In this document: one piece after another, positions 19,970-28,172 of the stretch
How the letters are laid out: each line of letters starts with the position of its first letter
Numbering within the stretch: the stretch's first letter is position 1
From: an uncultured bacterium
Lineage (GTDB): Bacteria > Myxococcota_A > UBA9042 > PHBI01
Direction: 5' to 3'
Assembly (NCBI GenBank): GCA_938040325.1
Contig: CALHXW010000207.1
Location: 1-35,940, forward strand
DNA length: 35,940 bases
Notes under the pieces: generated by a model
What the model saw: only the letters and a program-made list of their open reading frames with translations
Told to the model about the DNA's origin: nothing
Database searches by the model: none
Program-made: the position numbers and the translations under genes

Positions 19970-20202
19970 GCGCGCCCGAGTCTGAAAACGTCGACGAGCC
20001 GAACGTGGACGCAGCGCTCGCGGCGCTGGACGCAGGAAGTCTCGATGGCTTTGAGCTCATCATCAACGAGGATGGCTCGGTGACGTTTGTCGACTTCCCG
20101 ACGGAGATGCTCGAAGTGGCCTATGCGCTCAACCCCGATGACCCGCTGGTCTGCGAGCGTCGAGCCCAAGCCGCCACGGGTGAGGCTGGCGAGCAAGAGT
20201 AA
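19966..20202 (+). CDS. 78-aa acidic hypothetical protein coupled to the L,D-transpeptidase
   Basis: GTG 19966 overlaps the transpeptidase stop (GTGA), so translation is probably coupled. The protein is acidic with no signal peptide, membrane helix or Cys-based motif; one Cys occurs near the end. A short beta hairpin is likely at GFELIINEDGSVTFVDFP, followed by a helix with EMLEVAYALNPDDPLVCERR. I recognise no family. Position suggests a cytosolic factor made in fixed proportion to the enzyme; that is inference only. It converges with the ArsA-like gene, which ends 70 bases away, and no terminator is evident between them. Confidence 0.6.
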   Translation: MSAPESENVDEPNVDAALAALDAGSLDGFELIINEDGSVTFVDFPTEMLEVAYALNPDDPLVCERRAQAATGEAGEQE

Positions 20203-20271
20203 GATGCTGTCGCGTCGGGGCTGGGCCGACGTTGGGTATTGCGGCGACCCGTATCAGTCCGCTCGGTCGAG

Positions 20272-21444
20272 CTAACTGCCCGCCACCACGTGGTCGGCGA
20301 ACGCGGAGAGCGAGGCGATGTCATGGATGTCGCGCTCGAAGAGCGGAACCGGCACCAGCGAGTCGCCGGTCTTGCCGAGGTGAGCCCGAAGAGCGTCCGT
20401 GCGTTCGCCGTCGACCGCCGCTAGAGCTTCGTAGCGCTCGACCGCCCACGCGGCGCGCTCGCCCACAGCCGGTGCGGCCGTGTCGACGTGAGGCTCAACC
20501 GCCTCGGCGACCCGCGCGGCTAGGCCAGCCTGGGAGGTTCCCTCAAGGTAGCTCTGGCGCGTGCGGTTAACGACCATCGCGCCGAAGGGCATCTGGCTCC
20601 GCTTGAGCTGCTCGTGGAAAAACGACGCTTCATCGATCGAGGACTGCTCGGTGGACGTGACAACGATGAACGCAACGTCCGGTGACCGGAGGATCGTCCG
20701 AACACGCCCAGCACGCTCCTTGAAGCCATCGTACATCTCGTGAAACGACTGAATGAACTCAAGCAGGGCGAGGAACGTGTCAGCGCCAACAAACTTGTTG
20801 AGTCCCCGCATGATGCGGGTGTTGAGCCGCAAGAACCCGAGGCCAAGCTTGCCTGCCGCTTTCATGCCCTTGAGCAGCATCCGCGTCGATGACGACCCGA
20901 GGAAGTCTTCGAGGCGGTCAGGCGCACTGAGAAAGTCGAGTGCGTTGGAGGTGGGGGGCGTGTCGAGAATCACGAGGTCGTAGTTGTCACGCTCCCGGAT
21001 CTCGTAGAGCTTCTCCATCGCCATATACTCTTGGCTGCCGGCAAGTGCAGTTGACGCCTGGTCATAGAACGGGTTGCTGAAGATGCGCTGCTTGACGTCG
21101 TCGTTCGGGGCATGGCGCTCGACGAGGTCGTCGAAGGTCCGCTTGATGTCGAGCATCATTCCGAAGAGCGCCCCGCCATTGAGCGGCACGTTGGCGCTAT
21201 CAAAGAGGGCGTCATCGATGCGCGTTTCCTCGTTGCCCAGCGCCGCCAGCCCCAGAGAGTTGGCCAGTCGCTTCGCAGGGTCGACGGTGAGCACAAGCAC
21301 GCGCTTGCCGTCTCTTGCAGCGCGCACCGCGAGCGCGGCTGACGTGGTGGTCTTTCCAACGCCCCCTGGACCGACAACGATCAGCGCCCGTCGGTTTGCG
21401 AGGAGCTCGCCCAAGACGGTCTCATCGGTGCTGGGCTTGGTCAT
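20272..21444 (-). CDS. ArsA/Get3-family P-loop ATPase without cysteines
   Basis: 390 residues. It has a deviant Walker A GPGGVGKTTTSAA (25-37), VLVLTVDPAKRLANSLG (49-66, the family's P-loop partner and switch), LVILDTPPTSNALDFL (switch II), and FIVVTSTEQSSIDEA. These define the ArsA/TRC40 (Get3) family. I find no cysteine anywhere, so the metal-binding cysteines of arsenite ATPases and the Zn site of Get3 are both absent. It is therefore not an arsenite pump. Single-domain bacterial members of this kind are of unclear role, possibly membrane-protein targeting or another client-handling function. Its ATG overlaps the truA stop (ATGA). Confidence 0.85.
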   Translation of the reverse strand: MTKPSTDETVLGELLANRRALIVVGPGGVGKTTTSAALAVRAARDGKRVLVLTVDPAKRLANSLGLAALGNEETRIDDALFDSANVPLNGGALFGMMLDIKRTFDDLVERHAPNDDVKQRIFSNPFYDQASTALAGSQEYMAMEKLYEIRERDNYDLVILDTPPTSNALDFLSAPDRLEDFLGSSSTRMLLKGMKAAGKLGLGFLRLNTRIMRGLNKFVGADTFLALLEFIQSFHEMYDGFKERAGRVRTILRSPDVAFIVVTSTEQSSIDEASFFHEQLKRSQMPFGAMVVNRTRQSYLEGTSQAGLAARVAEAVEPHVDTAAPAVGERAAWAVERYEALAAVDGERTDALRAHLGKTGDSLVPVPLFERDIHDIASLSAFADHVVAGS

Positions 21445-22274
21445 GCAGGCGCCTCAATCAAGTCTGGGGGCGCGTATGCGCTGGGTTTGCCTAACCGCGG
21501 GTACCCTTCGAAGTGCACCGTCGTCAAGGTGAGGCCGCGCGCAGGCGCTGTTTGTCCTGCCAGCCGGCGGTCTCGCGAGCGGATGATCTCAGGCATCGCG
21601 CTCGCCTCCATGCTGCCGGCTCCCACCTGATACAGCGTACCTGCAAGGATCCGGATCATGTTCCGGAGGAACGCGTTGCCGGTGACGACCAGTGCAATCT
21701 CGCCCTCGTCACTCGGCTCTGAGACGGTGATCGAGTGGATCGTTCTCATCGTGGTGGCCGCACCACAGTGCGACGACCGAAGGCACGAGAAGTCGTAGTG
21801 GCCTAGGAAGTGTCTAGAGGCGACGCGCATTGCAGCAAGGTCAAGCGAGCGTCGGCGGACGTACCAAGCGAACCGGTCGGCGAGGGCTCGGCGCCCAAAG
21901 CCAACCAAGTAGCGGTAGGTGTAGGTCTTGGCCACGGACTGGTAGCGGACGTTGTAGGTAGGGCTGACGCGCTCGGCGCTCAGGATGCCGATGTCGCGTG
22001 GCAGCAGGCCGTTCAGTCCCTTGACCAGCCCATACGAGTCCAGCTTTCGCGTTGTCGAGAGCTGGACGGGCATGGCGCGCGCGTGCACGCCGGCGTCCGT
22101 GCGGCTCGAAGCCGTCACCGTCACGGGATGAGCGAGCATCTTCGACGCTTGAGCTTGGAGCTCGCCCTGCACGGTGCGCAGCGCTGGTTGGAACTGCCAG
22201 CCGTGGAAGTCGGTGCCGTCGAACTGCACGTACATGAGAAAGTGCCGCTCAGCATCACTCGGTTCAGTGCTCAC
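21441..22274 (-). CDS. truA: tRNA pseudouridine synthase A
   Basis: 277 residues. TruA makes pseudouridine at positions 38-40 in the anticodon arm. The catalytic motif SSRTDAGVHA carries Asp60, the same position as in the E. coli enzyme. The start (MYVQFDGTDFHGWQFQP) is the first strand and G-W loop. KTYTYRYLVG carries the conserved active-site Tyr, and FLRNMIRILAGTL is the conserved C-terminal segment. Length is normal. It is upstream of the ArsA-like gene on the minus strand, with overlapping stop and start, so both are made from one transcript. A gap of 129 bases to the neighbouring outer-membrane gene holds nothing recognisable. Confidence 0.95.
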   Translation of the reverse strand: MSTEPSDAERHFLMYVQFDGTDFHGWQFQPALRTVQGELQAQASKMLAHPVTVTASSRTDAGVHARAMPVQLSTTRKLDSYGLVKGLNGLLPRDIGILSAERVSPTYNVRYQSVAKTYTYRYLVGFGRRALADRFAWYVRRRSLDLAAMRVASRHFLGHYDFSCLRSSHCGAATTMRTIHSITVSEPSDEGEIALVVTGNAFLRNMIRILAGTLYQVGAGSMEASAMPEIIRSRDRRLAGQTAPARGLTLTTVHFEGYPRLGKPSAYAPPDLIEAPA

Positions 22275-22403
22275 GCGGCCGATACCTCCAGCGGAGGTCG
22301 GGCGTTGCGTCGCACACCACGCCGTGAGAGGCCACCGCCTGTCGGTCCGAAGCTCGACAGGTAGCGAGTAGTCGTCAGTGGGCGGACTCGTGACATGACG
22401 CGC

Positions 22404-23156
22404 TTAAAACTCGAACATCAGCCCGAATGAGAGAGAGCCAGCGCTCAGGTCGAGCGAGGAGTCGCTACCAAAGTCATCGAGGCCTCGATAGAGGAACTCA
22501 GCGAAGATGTAGCTGTTGTTGACGCCAACGTCGTTGTCGAACTCTCGGGCCATCCCTGGTGAAACGGCATCGAGAAGGAACTGGAGGCCGACGCCAGCTT
22601 GCCAGCCAAGCGTGCCGCCGCGGCCCGTTCTCGCGTTGCCGTCCTCATCGGCGACAACGGCCACGTCACCTTTACCGTCCGTGGCCCACCAGAGCGCCCA
22701 AGTCAGGCCGACCTTGGCGTAGGGCACGAGCGGCACGTTGTGTCGCAGCGCCGCCCAATCCCATCGGTAGGTGACGTTGACGGAGAGCGGCAGGATGTTG
22801 AAGCCCGCTTCGTCGGCTGACTGGCTGCCGTCGCCGTTGAGGGCAAAGCCATCGACCCAGCCATAGCCGAGACCGCCGCCGACAGCGAGCGAGCCGTGGT
22901 CGCGCCACACCTGGTAGTCGAGGTTCATGCCAATGAGCCACATCGCGTCGTTGCCGAACGTGTCAGCGTAGGGCGTACCCGGTGTCGACTCGTCGATCGC
23001 AGGCGTGTGTTGGCCGACGTGGACCTCTAGCATCATCGAGCGCGGACTCTCTGCAAGAGCGCTGCTCGAGAGGGCGCAGACTGCGCACAAGGCAGACGCG
23101 ATGGCGACACCGCGTGTCGTCAACAGGTTCCAGCGCGTCGTGTGGTCCACACTCAT
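22404..23156 (-). CDS. Outer-membrane beta-barrel protein (MXAN_2562-like)
   Basis: 250 residues. The signal peptide (hydrophobic GVAIASALCAVCALSSSALA, cleavage after ALA near 35) leads into amphipathic strands rich in Gly and aromatic residues: MLEVHVGQHTPAIDE, GLGYGWVDGF, LPLSVNVTYRWDWAA, VPYAKVGLTWALWWA, GVGLQFLLDAV, SYIFAEFLYRGLDDFG, GSLSFGLMFEF with a terminal aromatic residue, typical of porin-like barrels. The HVGQHTPAID opening and the pairing with an upstream CFI-box protein recall the myxobacterial MXAN_2562 family; I say this from memory of that pair. The ATG overlaps the upstream stop by one base (TGATG), and GGAGG lies seven bases before it. Confidence 0.7.
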   Translation of the reverse strand: MSVDHTTRWNLLTTRGVAIASALCAVCALSSSALAESPRSMMLEVHVGQHTPAIDESTPGTPYADTFGNDAMWLIGMNLDYQVWRDHGSLAVGGGLGYGWVDGFALNGDGSQSADEAGFNILPLSVNVTYRWDWAALRHNVPLVPYAKVGLTWALWWATDGKGDVAVVADEDGNARTGRGGTLGWQAGVGLQFLLDAVSPGMAREFDNDVGVNNSYIFAEFLYRGLDDFGSDSSLDLSAGSLSFGLMFEF

Positions 23157-24439
23157 CAGTTACCTCCCGTCGTGATGGCCAGCGGCAGGCCACCACGAAT
23201 GTGTGTGATCCAGCGTCGTCGCGCGGCAACCATCACCATGCACACCATGGCGAAAGCTGCGAGGGCGCCGAGCGGTCCGAGCGCGAGCGTCGCCTTGGCG
23301 AGCCACACGAGCGGGACAAGCAGGACGCGGGCGACAGCCTTTAGCGTAGGCTTGTCGGCAATCCACGCTGCTGCGTATCGCCCCCACGCGTAATAGCGCT
23401 GGACGAGCGCGCGCCCGCCGACGCTCTGCATGAGCACGCCGTCGCGGAACTGCCGAAGGGTCGTCAGCTCAGCTGCCATGGACGTGCCGTACGCGGCTGT
23501 AGCGACGAAACAAAAGTCGCCCTGGTCTGCCCCGCCGGCATTGGCGTAGTTCTCCCAGAAATCGAGCGTCTCTGCCGGCGTCACCACAACCACGTCGCTC
23601 AGCTCACTCTCGTTGTCGGCGTCATCGACGGCCACGACGCGAACGTAGTAGGGCACATCGTTGGCGATGGCGCTGCTCTCGATGTCGGTCGATGTGGCGT
23701 CGACATCGTCCTTCTTGTTGACGGTCTCGAGTGCGCCGATGGTGAAGTCGACCTCGTCCCAGTAGACGGTGTAGTCGACATCGTCTTCGTCATTGATGTC
23801 GTCGGTCCACCGTACGCTGAAGCGTCGGTCGCCAGCTTCCGCTTCGCCGATAACAGGTGCCGTTGGCCGCTTGAGGTCGACGTAGACTTCGATCGTCTCA
23901 GACAGGACCGATGTGGCGCCGCTCTCCTGGGTGACGACGTAGATGTTGGCAGGGTCCTCGATGTTTGCGTCGCAGTCTCCGCCCATGAGGTCGCTCAGGC
24001 GGATGGTGGCTTCGATGGTTGTCGACCCAAGGAACTTTTGGGTCTCGGGCACCCAGCATGCGTCCTCTCTGGCTTCGACATCGATGCTGCTGATCGAGCA
24101 TGTCTGCCCAGGTGCCGCATAGGCGATGGCGTAGTCACTGTCGACAGCCGGGAGTGGGTCGATCGTGAACGAGACCTCGATCTCTCCACCGAGGTAGGCG
24201 TTGCAGTCCTCGATGTTGATGATGTGCTCGGTGTCCAGGCTGCTCGTCCCGAGGCGGTCGTTGAGGTTGTCCTCAAGCGCGCCGCGACCGGTGATCCCGT
24301 TGAACGAGAAGTTCGGGATGGCTGCGTTCGACGTTGCAGTCGCGCCAACGGCAAGCGTCAGAGCGAGTGAGCCAAGCGTCCTCTTGATACCCTTGCGGGA
24401 ACCTGGACGAGAGAAGGAGTGTGTTTGATTGCCTGTCAT
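23156..24439 (-). CDS. Secreted fibronectin-III / CFI-box protein with C-terminal anchor (MXAN_2561-like)
   Basis: 427 residues from ATG 24439; a longer frame upstream has coding-unlike composition and would bury the signal peptide. Residues 1-40 form a signal peptide (basic SRKGIKR, then TLGSLALTLAVGATATSNAA). Residues about 45-190 are beta-rich with paired cysteines. A fibronectin-III-like domain follows (PTAPVIGEAEAGDRRFSVRW to SDVVVVTP). The CFI box CFVATAAYG begins at Cys310, followed by LRQFRDGVL, GRALVQRYY and a helix. A hydrophobic helix (LGPLGALAAFAMVCMVMVA) with RRR next to it ends the protein, as in CTERM-type sorting tails. It precedes the barrel gene, with which it overlaps by one base. 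A dyad lies upstream. Confidence 0.7.
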   Translation of the reverse strand: MTGNQTHSFSRPGSRKGIKRTLGSLALTLAVGATATSNAAIPNFSFNGITGRGALEDNLNDRLGTSSLDTEHIINIEDCNAYLGGEIEVSFTIDPLPAVDSDYAIAYAAPGQTCSISSIDVEAREDACWVPETQKFLGSTTIEATIRLSDLMGGDCDANIEDPANIYVVTQESGATSVLSETIEVYVDLKRPTAPVIGEAEAGDRRFSVRWTDDINDEDDVDYTVYWDEVDFTIGALETVNKKDDVDATSTDIESSAIANDVPYYVRVVAVDDADNESELSDVVVVTPAETLDFWENYANAGGADQGDFCFVATAAYGTSMAAELTTLRQFRDGVLMQSVGGRALVQRYYAWGRYAAAWIADKPTLKAVARVLLVPLVWLAKATLALGPLGALAAFAMVCMVMVAARRRWITHIRGGLPLAITTGGN

Positions 24440-24520
24440 GGCGGGTATCCAAGCAAGTAGCGTGCCACGCGTCAACGAGCCTGTGACAAGCGTGTGTGGT
24501 ACGGGGCGAGCGCGTGTGCT

Positions 24521-24572
24521 TGCCAATCTGTCAAAACCACGCGCTAGCAGGCCGTCGCGTGACAAATTGGCA
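24521..24572. promoter_or_regulatory. 13-bp inverted repeat upstream of the CFI-box operon
   Basis: TGCCAATCTGTCA (24521-24533) and TGACAAATTGGCA (24560-24572) are inverted copies matching at 12 of 13 bases, with 39 bases between centres. On the minus strand one arm overlaps a TTGACA that could be a -35 box. It lies about 80 bases upstream of the CFI-box start, so it may be an operator. A shorter inner pair, CGCG, flanks the centre. Confidence 0.45.
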
Positions 24573-24702
24573 CGACGCGGCGATGACCCCGACGGGGCGA
24601 CGCGTTCCGGTCGACACATGTCACCTGCAGTCAGTCGTCGAGCACCACGACAGCCGAGCTCCGTCGAGCGAGAGGTCGCTTTGTCACGTCGCAGACCAAG
24701 CC

Positions 24703-25689
24703 TCACCAAAGGTCCTCATCGAGCACGCGTTGAATGACGGCAACGGCAGCCACCGCCGCGCGGTGAATCGGGTCACTGACCACGGTGAAGCGCACAACAT
24801 CGCCGTCTACTGCCGGGGGGCCGACGATCACGTCGTCGTTGTCGAGGGCATCGCGTGCGGCGATGGCTTCTGCGCGAAGCTCGACCTGTGAAGCCCGTAT
24901 CCAACCGGTCGCAATCGCGCGCGGCTCCGGGCAGGGCGAGTCGAGAGTGACCCGAGCCACCGCCAACACGCCAGAGGGGGCCGGCACCAGGACGGTCTCG
25001 ACATCGATCGACGGCGCGTAGCCGAGGAGGCCGCCGAGCTCCGTCGCCAGCCGGGCCGCGTTGTGGCGCGCCCGCGCCGAGTTCGTGACCGACATGGGAT
25101 TGAACGCGAGCGCTGCTGGGAATGGTCCAGGGTCGACCAGCTGGTATCCGAGTGCGCCGACGACTTGCTTCGACAAGGCCTCGGGGCCGGTGATGCCGAC
25201 CCAGGTAGCTCCCTCGAGTGCGGTCAGCTCCAAGTGGGTGATGCGGGAGTCGCCTTCTGGCAGGCGAGCGAGAATCGGCAGCAAGGTGGTTGTTAGCGCA
25301 CAAGGCAGCGCGATGCCGCCAGGGTGCTCCGCGAGCGGCTCATCGTAGAGACCTGGCCACATGAATGGTAACTGCCTCTCGGCATGGCCGGCTCCGCTTA
25401 GGTCGATGACGAACACGCCAGCGTCCATGAACCGTCCGATCGCTTCGCCAACGACGTCGGCAGGGCACGCGAAGATCACGGCATCGAGCTCATCGACGTT
25501 GACGTCAGCGAGGCCGACGCATGGCACTTCGCGGCCGGACCACCGCACGGTCGTGCCGGCGGAGCGCGCACCCGTTGCCAACGTGATCTCAGTCGGCCGG
25601 AGTCCTTCACCTTCCAGGGCGATCAACACTTGGCGTCCGACCGCGCCAGTCGCGCCGACCACCGCCAACTTCCAGGGCTGTTCACTCAC
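24703..25689 (-). CDS. Aspartate-semialdehyde dehydrogenase-like protein (USG-1 type), probably altered active site
   Basis: 328 residues from GTG 25689 with GGAG upstream. The fold is that of aspartate-semialdehyde dehydrogenase: N-terminal NADP-binding VVGATGAVGRQ (10-20), VFVIDLSGAGHAERQLPFMWPGLY, and a C-terminal half with AFNPMS. The nucleophile region reads GIALPCALTTTLLP with Cys130, where active enzymes have NPNCST. The histidine region, normally xGHS, reads APSGVLAVA (237-245) with no His. USG-1 proteins keep the fold but lose catalysis; this one retains the Cys yet lacks His, so I would not call it the lysine/threonine pathway enzyme without tests. A plain asd gene may exist elsewhere. 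Confidence 0.75.
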   Translation of the reverse strand: MSEQPWKLAVVGATGAVGRQVLIALEGEGLRPTEITLATGARSAGTTVRWSGREVPCVGLADVNVDELDAVIFACPADVVGEAIGRFMDAGVFVIDLSGAGHAERQLPFMWPGLYDEPLAEHPGGIALPCALTTTLLPILARLPEGDSRITHLELTALEGATWVGITGPEALSKQVVGALGYQLVDPGPFPAALAFNPMSVTNSARARHNAARLATELGGLLGYAPSIDVETVLVPAPSGVLAVARVTLDSPCPEPRAIATGWIRASQVELRAEAIAARDALDNDDVIVGPPAVDGDVVRFTVVSDPIHRAAVAAVAVIQRVLDEDLW

Positions 25690-25904
25690 CTAACCGCTCC
25701 CGGCGTGCAGGCCACTTTGCGACGCGAAGCCTACAGCTCACCGCGATGTGTGTCGAAGGTATTGGGGATGCGTCGTGGAAGAAGACGCAAGATCCGAACG
25801 TTAGCGTTGCAAGCAGACAGCGTTTTGCGAACCGTGCGCTACCGATCTGCTGGTCAGCGTGATACGTTGATGCGTAGGTCCTCCAGGGAGTTAGCACCTA
25901 GCCG

Positions 25905-26927
25905 ATGAATCGATTGTGGTACCACCTGAAGTTGCAGACGATCCGCGCCGGCTTGGCCTTTGCCCCGGAGCGAGCCGGGCTGCATCTGCGTGCAGGCCAT
26001 CTCGAGCACGACCTCGGGCGACTCTACGCCGCCTACCGGCGGTTGCGTCGTGTGGTGCAGCTGTCGCCAGATAGCGCACGCGGCCACTACGCGCTGGGCA
26101 CAACCCTTGCCGCACTGGGATGCCTGCCAGAAGCACGAATCTCGCTGGCACGCGCACGCCGGCTTGAGCCAGGCAACCCCGACATCGCCTTCGCGCTCGG
26201 CAACATCTTCTTTGAAGAGAACGCCATCGACCGCGCCGTCGACGCCTATGAGCGCGCGATCTGCCTGCGCCCAGACCACGCTCGTGCCTACTTCAACCTT
26301 GGGCATGCCTTCAAAGAGAAGGGTCTGCTTGAGGAGGCGGCCTCCGCGTTCCGGCGGGCACTCGCCGTTGAGCCACGCTTCTTCAAGGCACGCTTCATGC
26401 TGGCGTATGTCTACGCCTTGATGGAACACAACGAAGAAGCCATCGAGCAGTACCGCCTGACGATCTCAGCGTCGCCGACCTACGTGAAGGCGTACTACAA
26501 CCTCGGCAATTGCTACCTAAAGAAGGGCGACACCACCCAGGCGCTCGATGCCTATCACTCGATTCTTGAGCTAGAGCCAAGTCACGCTCGGGCACACTTC
26601 GCGACAGGCCAAGCGCTTGCGCGTCGCGGGCAGCTCGACGAAGCACTCGGCTCGTTCCAAGAGGCGCTCGGGCTCAAAAACGACTTCCCCGAGTGTCATC
26701 TTGCCTACGCACGAGCGCTTGAGGCTTCCAACCGTGTTCGCGCGGCGTTGCATCACTTCCGGGTCTACATCAACGATCCCAGCGCAGAGGAACACCGCGC
26801 TGAGGTTCAATCCCACGTGGCGACGCTGGTCCGCCGGCTCTCGCGCCGCGAGACAACCGCGGAGCTGCGTGCATACCGCGACACGGCGTCTGAGATGCGG
26901 CCGATCTCGGAGAGCGCGAGCGGTTAG
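25905..26927 (+). CDS. Tetratricopeptide-repeat protein
   Basis: 340 residues. About seven consecutive TPR units run from residue 30 to 285, with the canonical pattern, for example PDIAFALGNIFFEENAIDRA, ARAYFNLGHAFKEKGLLEEA, VKAYYNLGNCYLKKGDTTQA and ARAHFATGQALARRGQLDEA. TPR arrays are protein-binding scaffolds. There is no signal peptide or membrane segment, so it is probably cytosolic, and no catalytic domain. The C-terminal 45 residues are charged and helical. The Shine-Dalgarno is poor (GGAG lies too far upstream). It diverges from the semialdehyde-dehydrogenase-like gene across a 215-base region in which I see no clear promoter. Partner unknown. Confidence 0.85.
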   Translation: MNRLWYHLKLQTIRAGLAFAPERAGLHLRAGHLEHDLGRLYAAYRRLRRVVQLSPDSARGHYALGTTLAALGCLPEARISLARARRLEPGNPDIAFALGNIFFEENAIDRAVDAYERAICLRPDHARAYFNLGHAFKEKGLLEEAASAFRRALAVEPRFFKARFMLAYVYALMEHNEEAIEQYRLTISASPTYVKAYYNLGNCYLKKGDTTQALDAYHSILELEPSHARAHFATGQALARRGQLDEALGSFQEALGLKNDFPECHLAYARALEASNRVRAALHHFRVYINDPSAEEHRAEVQSHVATLVRRLSRRETTAELRAYRDTASEMRPISESASG

Positions 26928-26979
26928 CGAGCGCGTCTCACTGCGCGACCCATGCATGAGCAACCAACCGTTCGGTGCT

Positions 26980-27027
26980 CTAGCTCTATCAAACAGCAGC
27001 CGGACAGAGCGCTTGTTTTGGGGCTAG
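26980..27027 (-). mobile_element. 48-bp remnant of the CTAG-ended element family
   Basis: On the minus strand it starts CTAGCCCCAAAACAAGCGCT, identical to the left end of the copy at 35638, and continues through TCCGGCTGC before diverging; it reaches a second CTAG at 26980. The other inverted repeat is degraded. The intact terminal CTAG (27024-27027) contains the stop codon of the M20 gene. Confidence 0.65.
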
Positions 27028-28172
27028 ATGCCGGTCTCAGCGAACTCGGCGGCGACTGCCCGGTGCAGATCGCAGGCGACGCCAAGCGCATCCTCGTCGA
27101 TCTCAAACCTGGGGCTGTGGTGCGGCTCGGTGAGCCCCTTGTCCGGGTTGCCGCTGCCGACGAGGGCGAAGCAGCCCGGCATGACGTCGAGGAACTCTCC
27201 GAAGTCTTCACCCGCCATTGTACGGTAGTCCGTTAGGACCCGATCGATGCCGGTCATGCGCTCAACAGCCCGGTGGCACAGCTCCGACATGCGGCGGTCG
27301 TTGACGGTCGGAATCGCATGCACGTCCCACTCAAGCTCAAACCTGGTGTCGGTCGTTGCGGCTACTCCCCGAGCGATGGCTCGCAAGTGGCCTTCGACGA
27401 CGTCTTGCTCCGTGCGCGAGAACGTCCGCACGGTGCCGGTGATCTCAGCGGTGTCGGGAATGACGTTGAATGCACTGCCAGCATGGACCGACCCAATGCT
27501 GACCACAACGGGCTCTAGTGGCGAGGTAAAGCGGCTCGCGACGGTTTGCGCTGCGCCGATGAACTGTGCAGCTGCCACGACCGGGTCAGCCGTCTGGTGC
27601 GGCATCGCGCCATGCCCGCCGCGTCCTTGGATGTGGACCTTGAACTCGACCACGCCCGCCATGATGCCGCCCGCTGTGAGGGCGACCGTGCCGAGCGGCA
27701 GCTCATTCCAGACGTGGATGCCGAAGCAGGCATCGACGCCGTCGAGCGCCCCGTCGCGGATGCAGCTGACGGCTCCCCCGTTGTCCTCTTCAGCCGGCTG
27801 GAAGAGGACGCGCACCCGAATCCCATTGGGCGGGGCTTGGGCGAGCAACTTCGCAGCTACCGCCAGCGACGCCATGTGTGCATCGTGGCCGCACGCATGC
27901 ATCCGGCCGGCATGCGTCGACGCGTAATCGAACGTGTTTTCTTCATGGATCGGCAGGCCGTCCATGTCGGCGCGCAGCAGGAGCGTCTGCTCTGCGTCAG
28001 GCTCACCGAGATCGAGGTAAAAGCCGGTGCCACCCACGGTTGTCAGCTCGCCCGCCCAAGGAGCGACCACGTCGCGCAGGCGTGCCGACGTCGCGTGCTC
28101 ACGGAACGACAGCTCCGGGATCCGGTGGAGTGCGCGTCGAAGCGACACGAGCTCGGACATCAAGCCAGTCAT
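27024..28172 (-). CDS. M20D-family amidohydrolase (hippurate hydrolase / IAA-amino-acid hydrolase type)
   Basis: 382 residues, normal for the family. These di-metal peptidases release amino acids from N-acyl or peptide conjugates. Signatures: LRRALHRIPELSFREH at the start, LLLRADMDGLPI, GRMHACGHDAHMA (metal ligands), VLFQPAEEDNGGA with catalytic Glu, GRGGHGAMPHQTADPV (dimerisation-domain His), YRTMAGEDFGEFL and EPHHSPRFEIDEDAL. The substrate cannot be read from sequence. The ATG overlaps the stop of the 244-aa gene (ATGA), placing it last in the FHA-AAA-Ycf35 cluster. The stop TAG is the edge of a mobile-element remnant. Confidence 0.88.
   Translation of the reverse strand: MTGLMSELVSLRRALHRIPELSFREHATSARLRDVVAPWAGELTTVGGTGFYLDLGEPDAEQTLLLRADMDGLPIHEENTFDYASTHAGRMHACGHDAHMASLAVAAKLLAQAPPNGIRVRVLFQPAEEDNGGAVSCIRDGALDGVDACFGIHVWNELPLGTVALTAGGIMAGVVEFKVHIQGRGGHGAMPHQTADPVVAAAQFIGAAQTVASRFTSPLEPVVVSIGSVHAGSAFNVIPDTAEITGTVRTFSRTEQDVVEGHLRAIARGVAATTDTRFELEWDVHAIPTVNDRRMSELCHRAVERMTGIDRVLTDYRTMAGEDFGEFLDVMPGCFALVGSGNPDKGLTEPHHSPRFEIDEDALGVACDLHRAVAAEFAETGI

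Noticed and set aside
20272-21444. Arsenic-resistance operon
   Set aside because: The ATPase has no cysteines and there is no arsB, arsR, arsC or arsD-like gene nearby.
24440-24709. N-terminal extension of the CFI-box protein
   Set aside because: The in-frame stretch is Arg/Ser-rich, unlike the protein, and would place 90 residues before a good signal peptide; it also contains the dyad.
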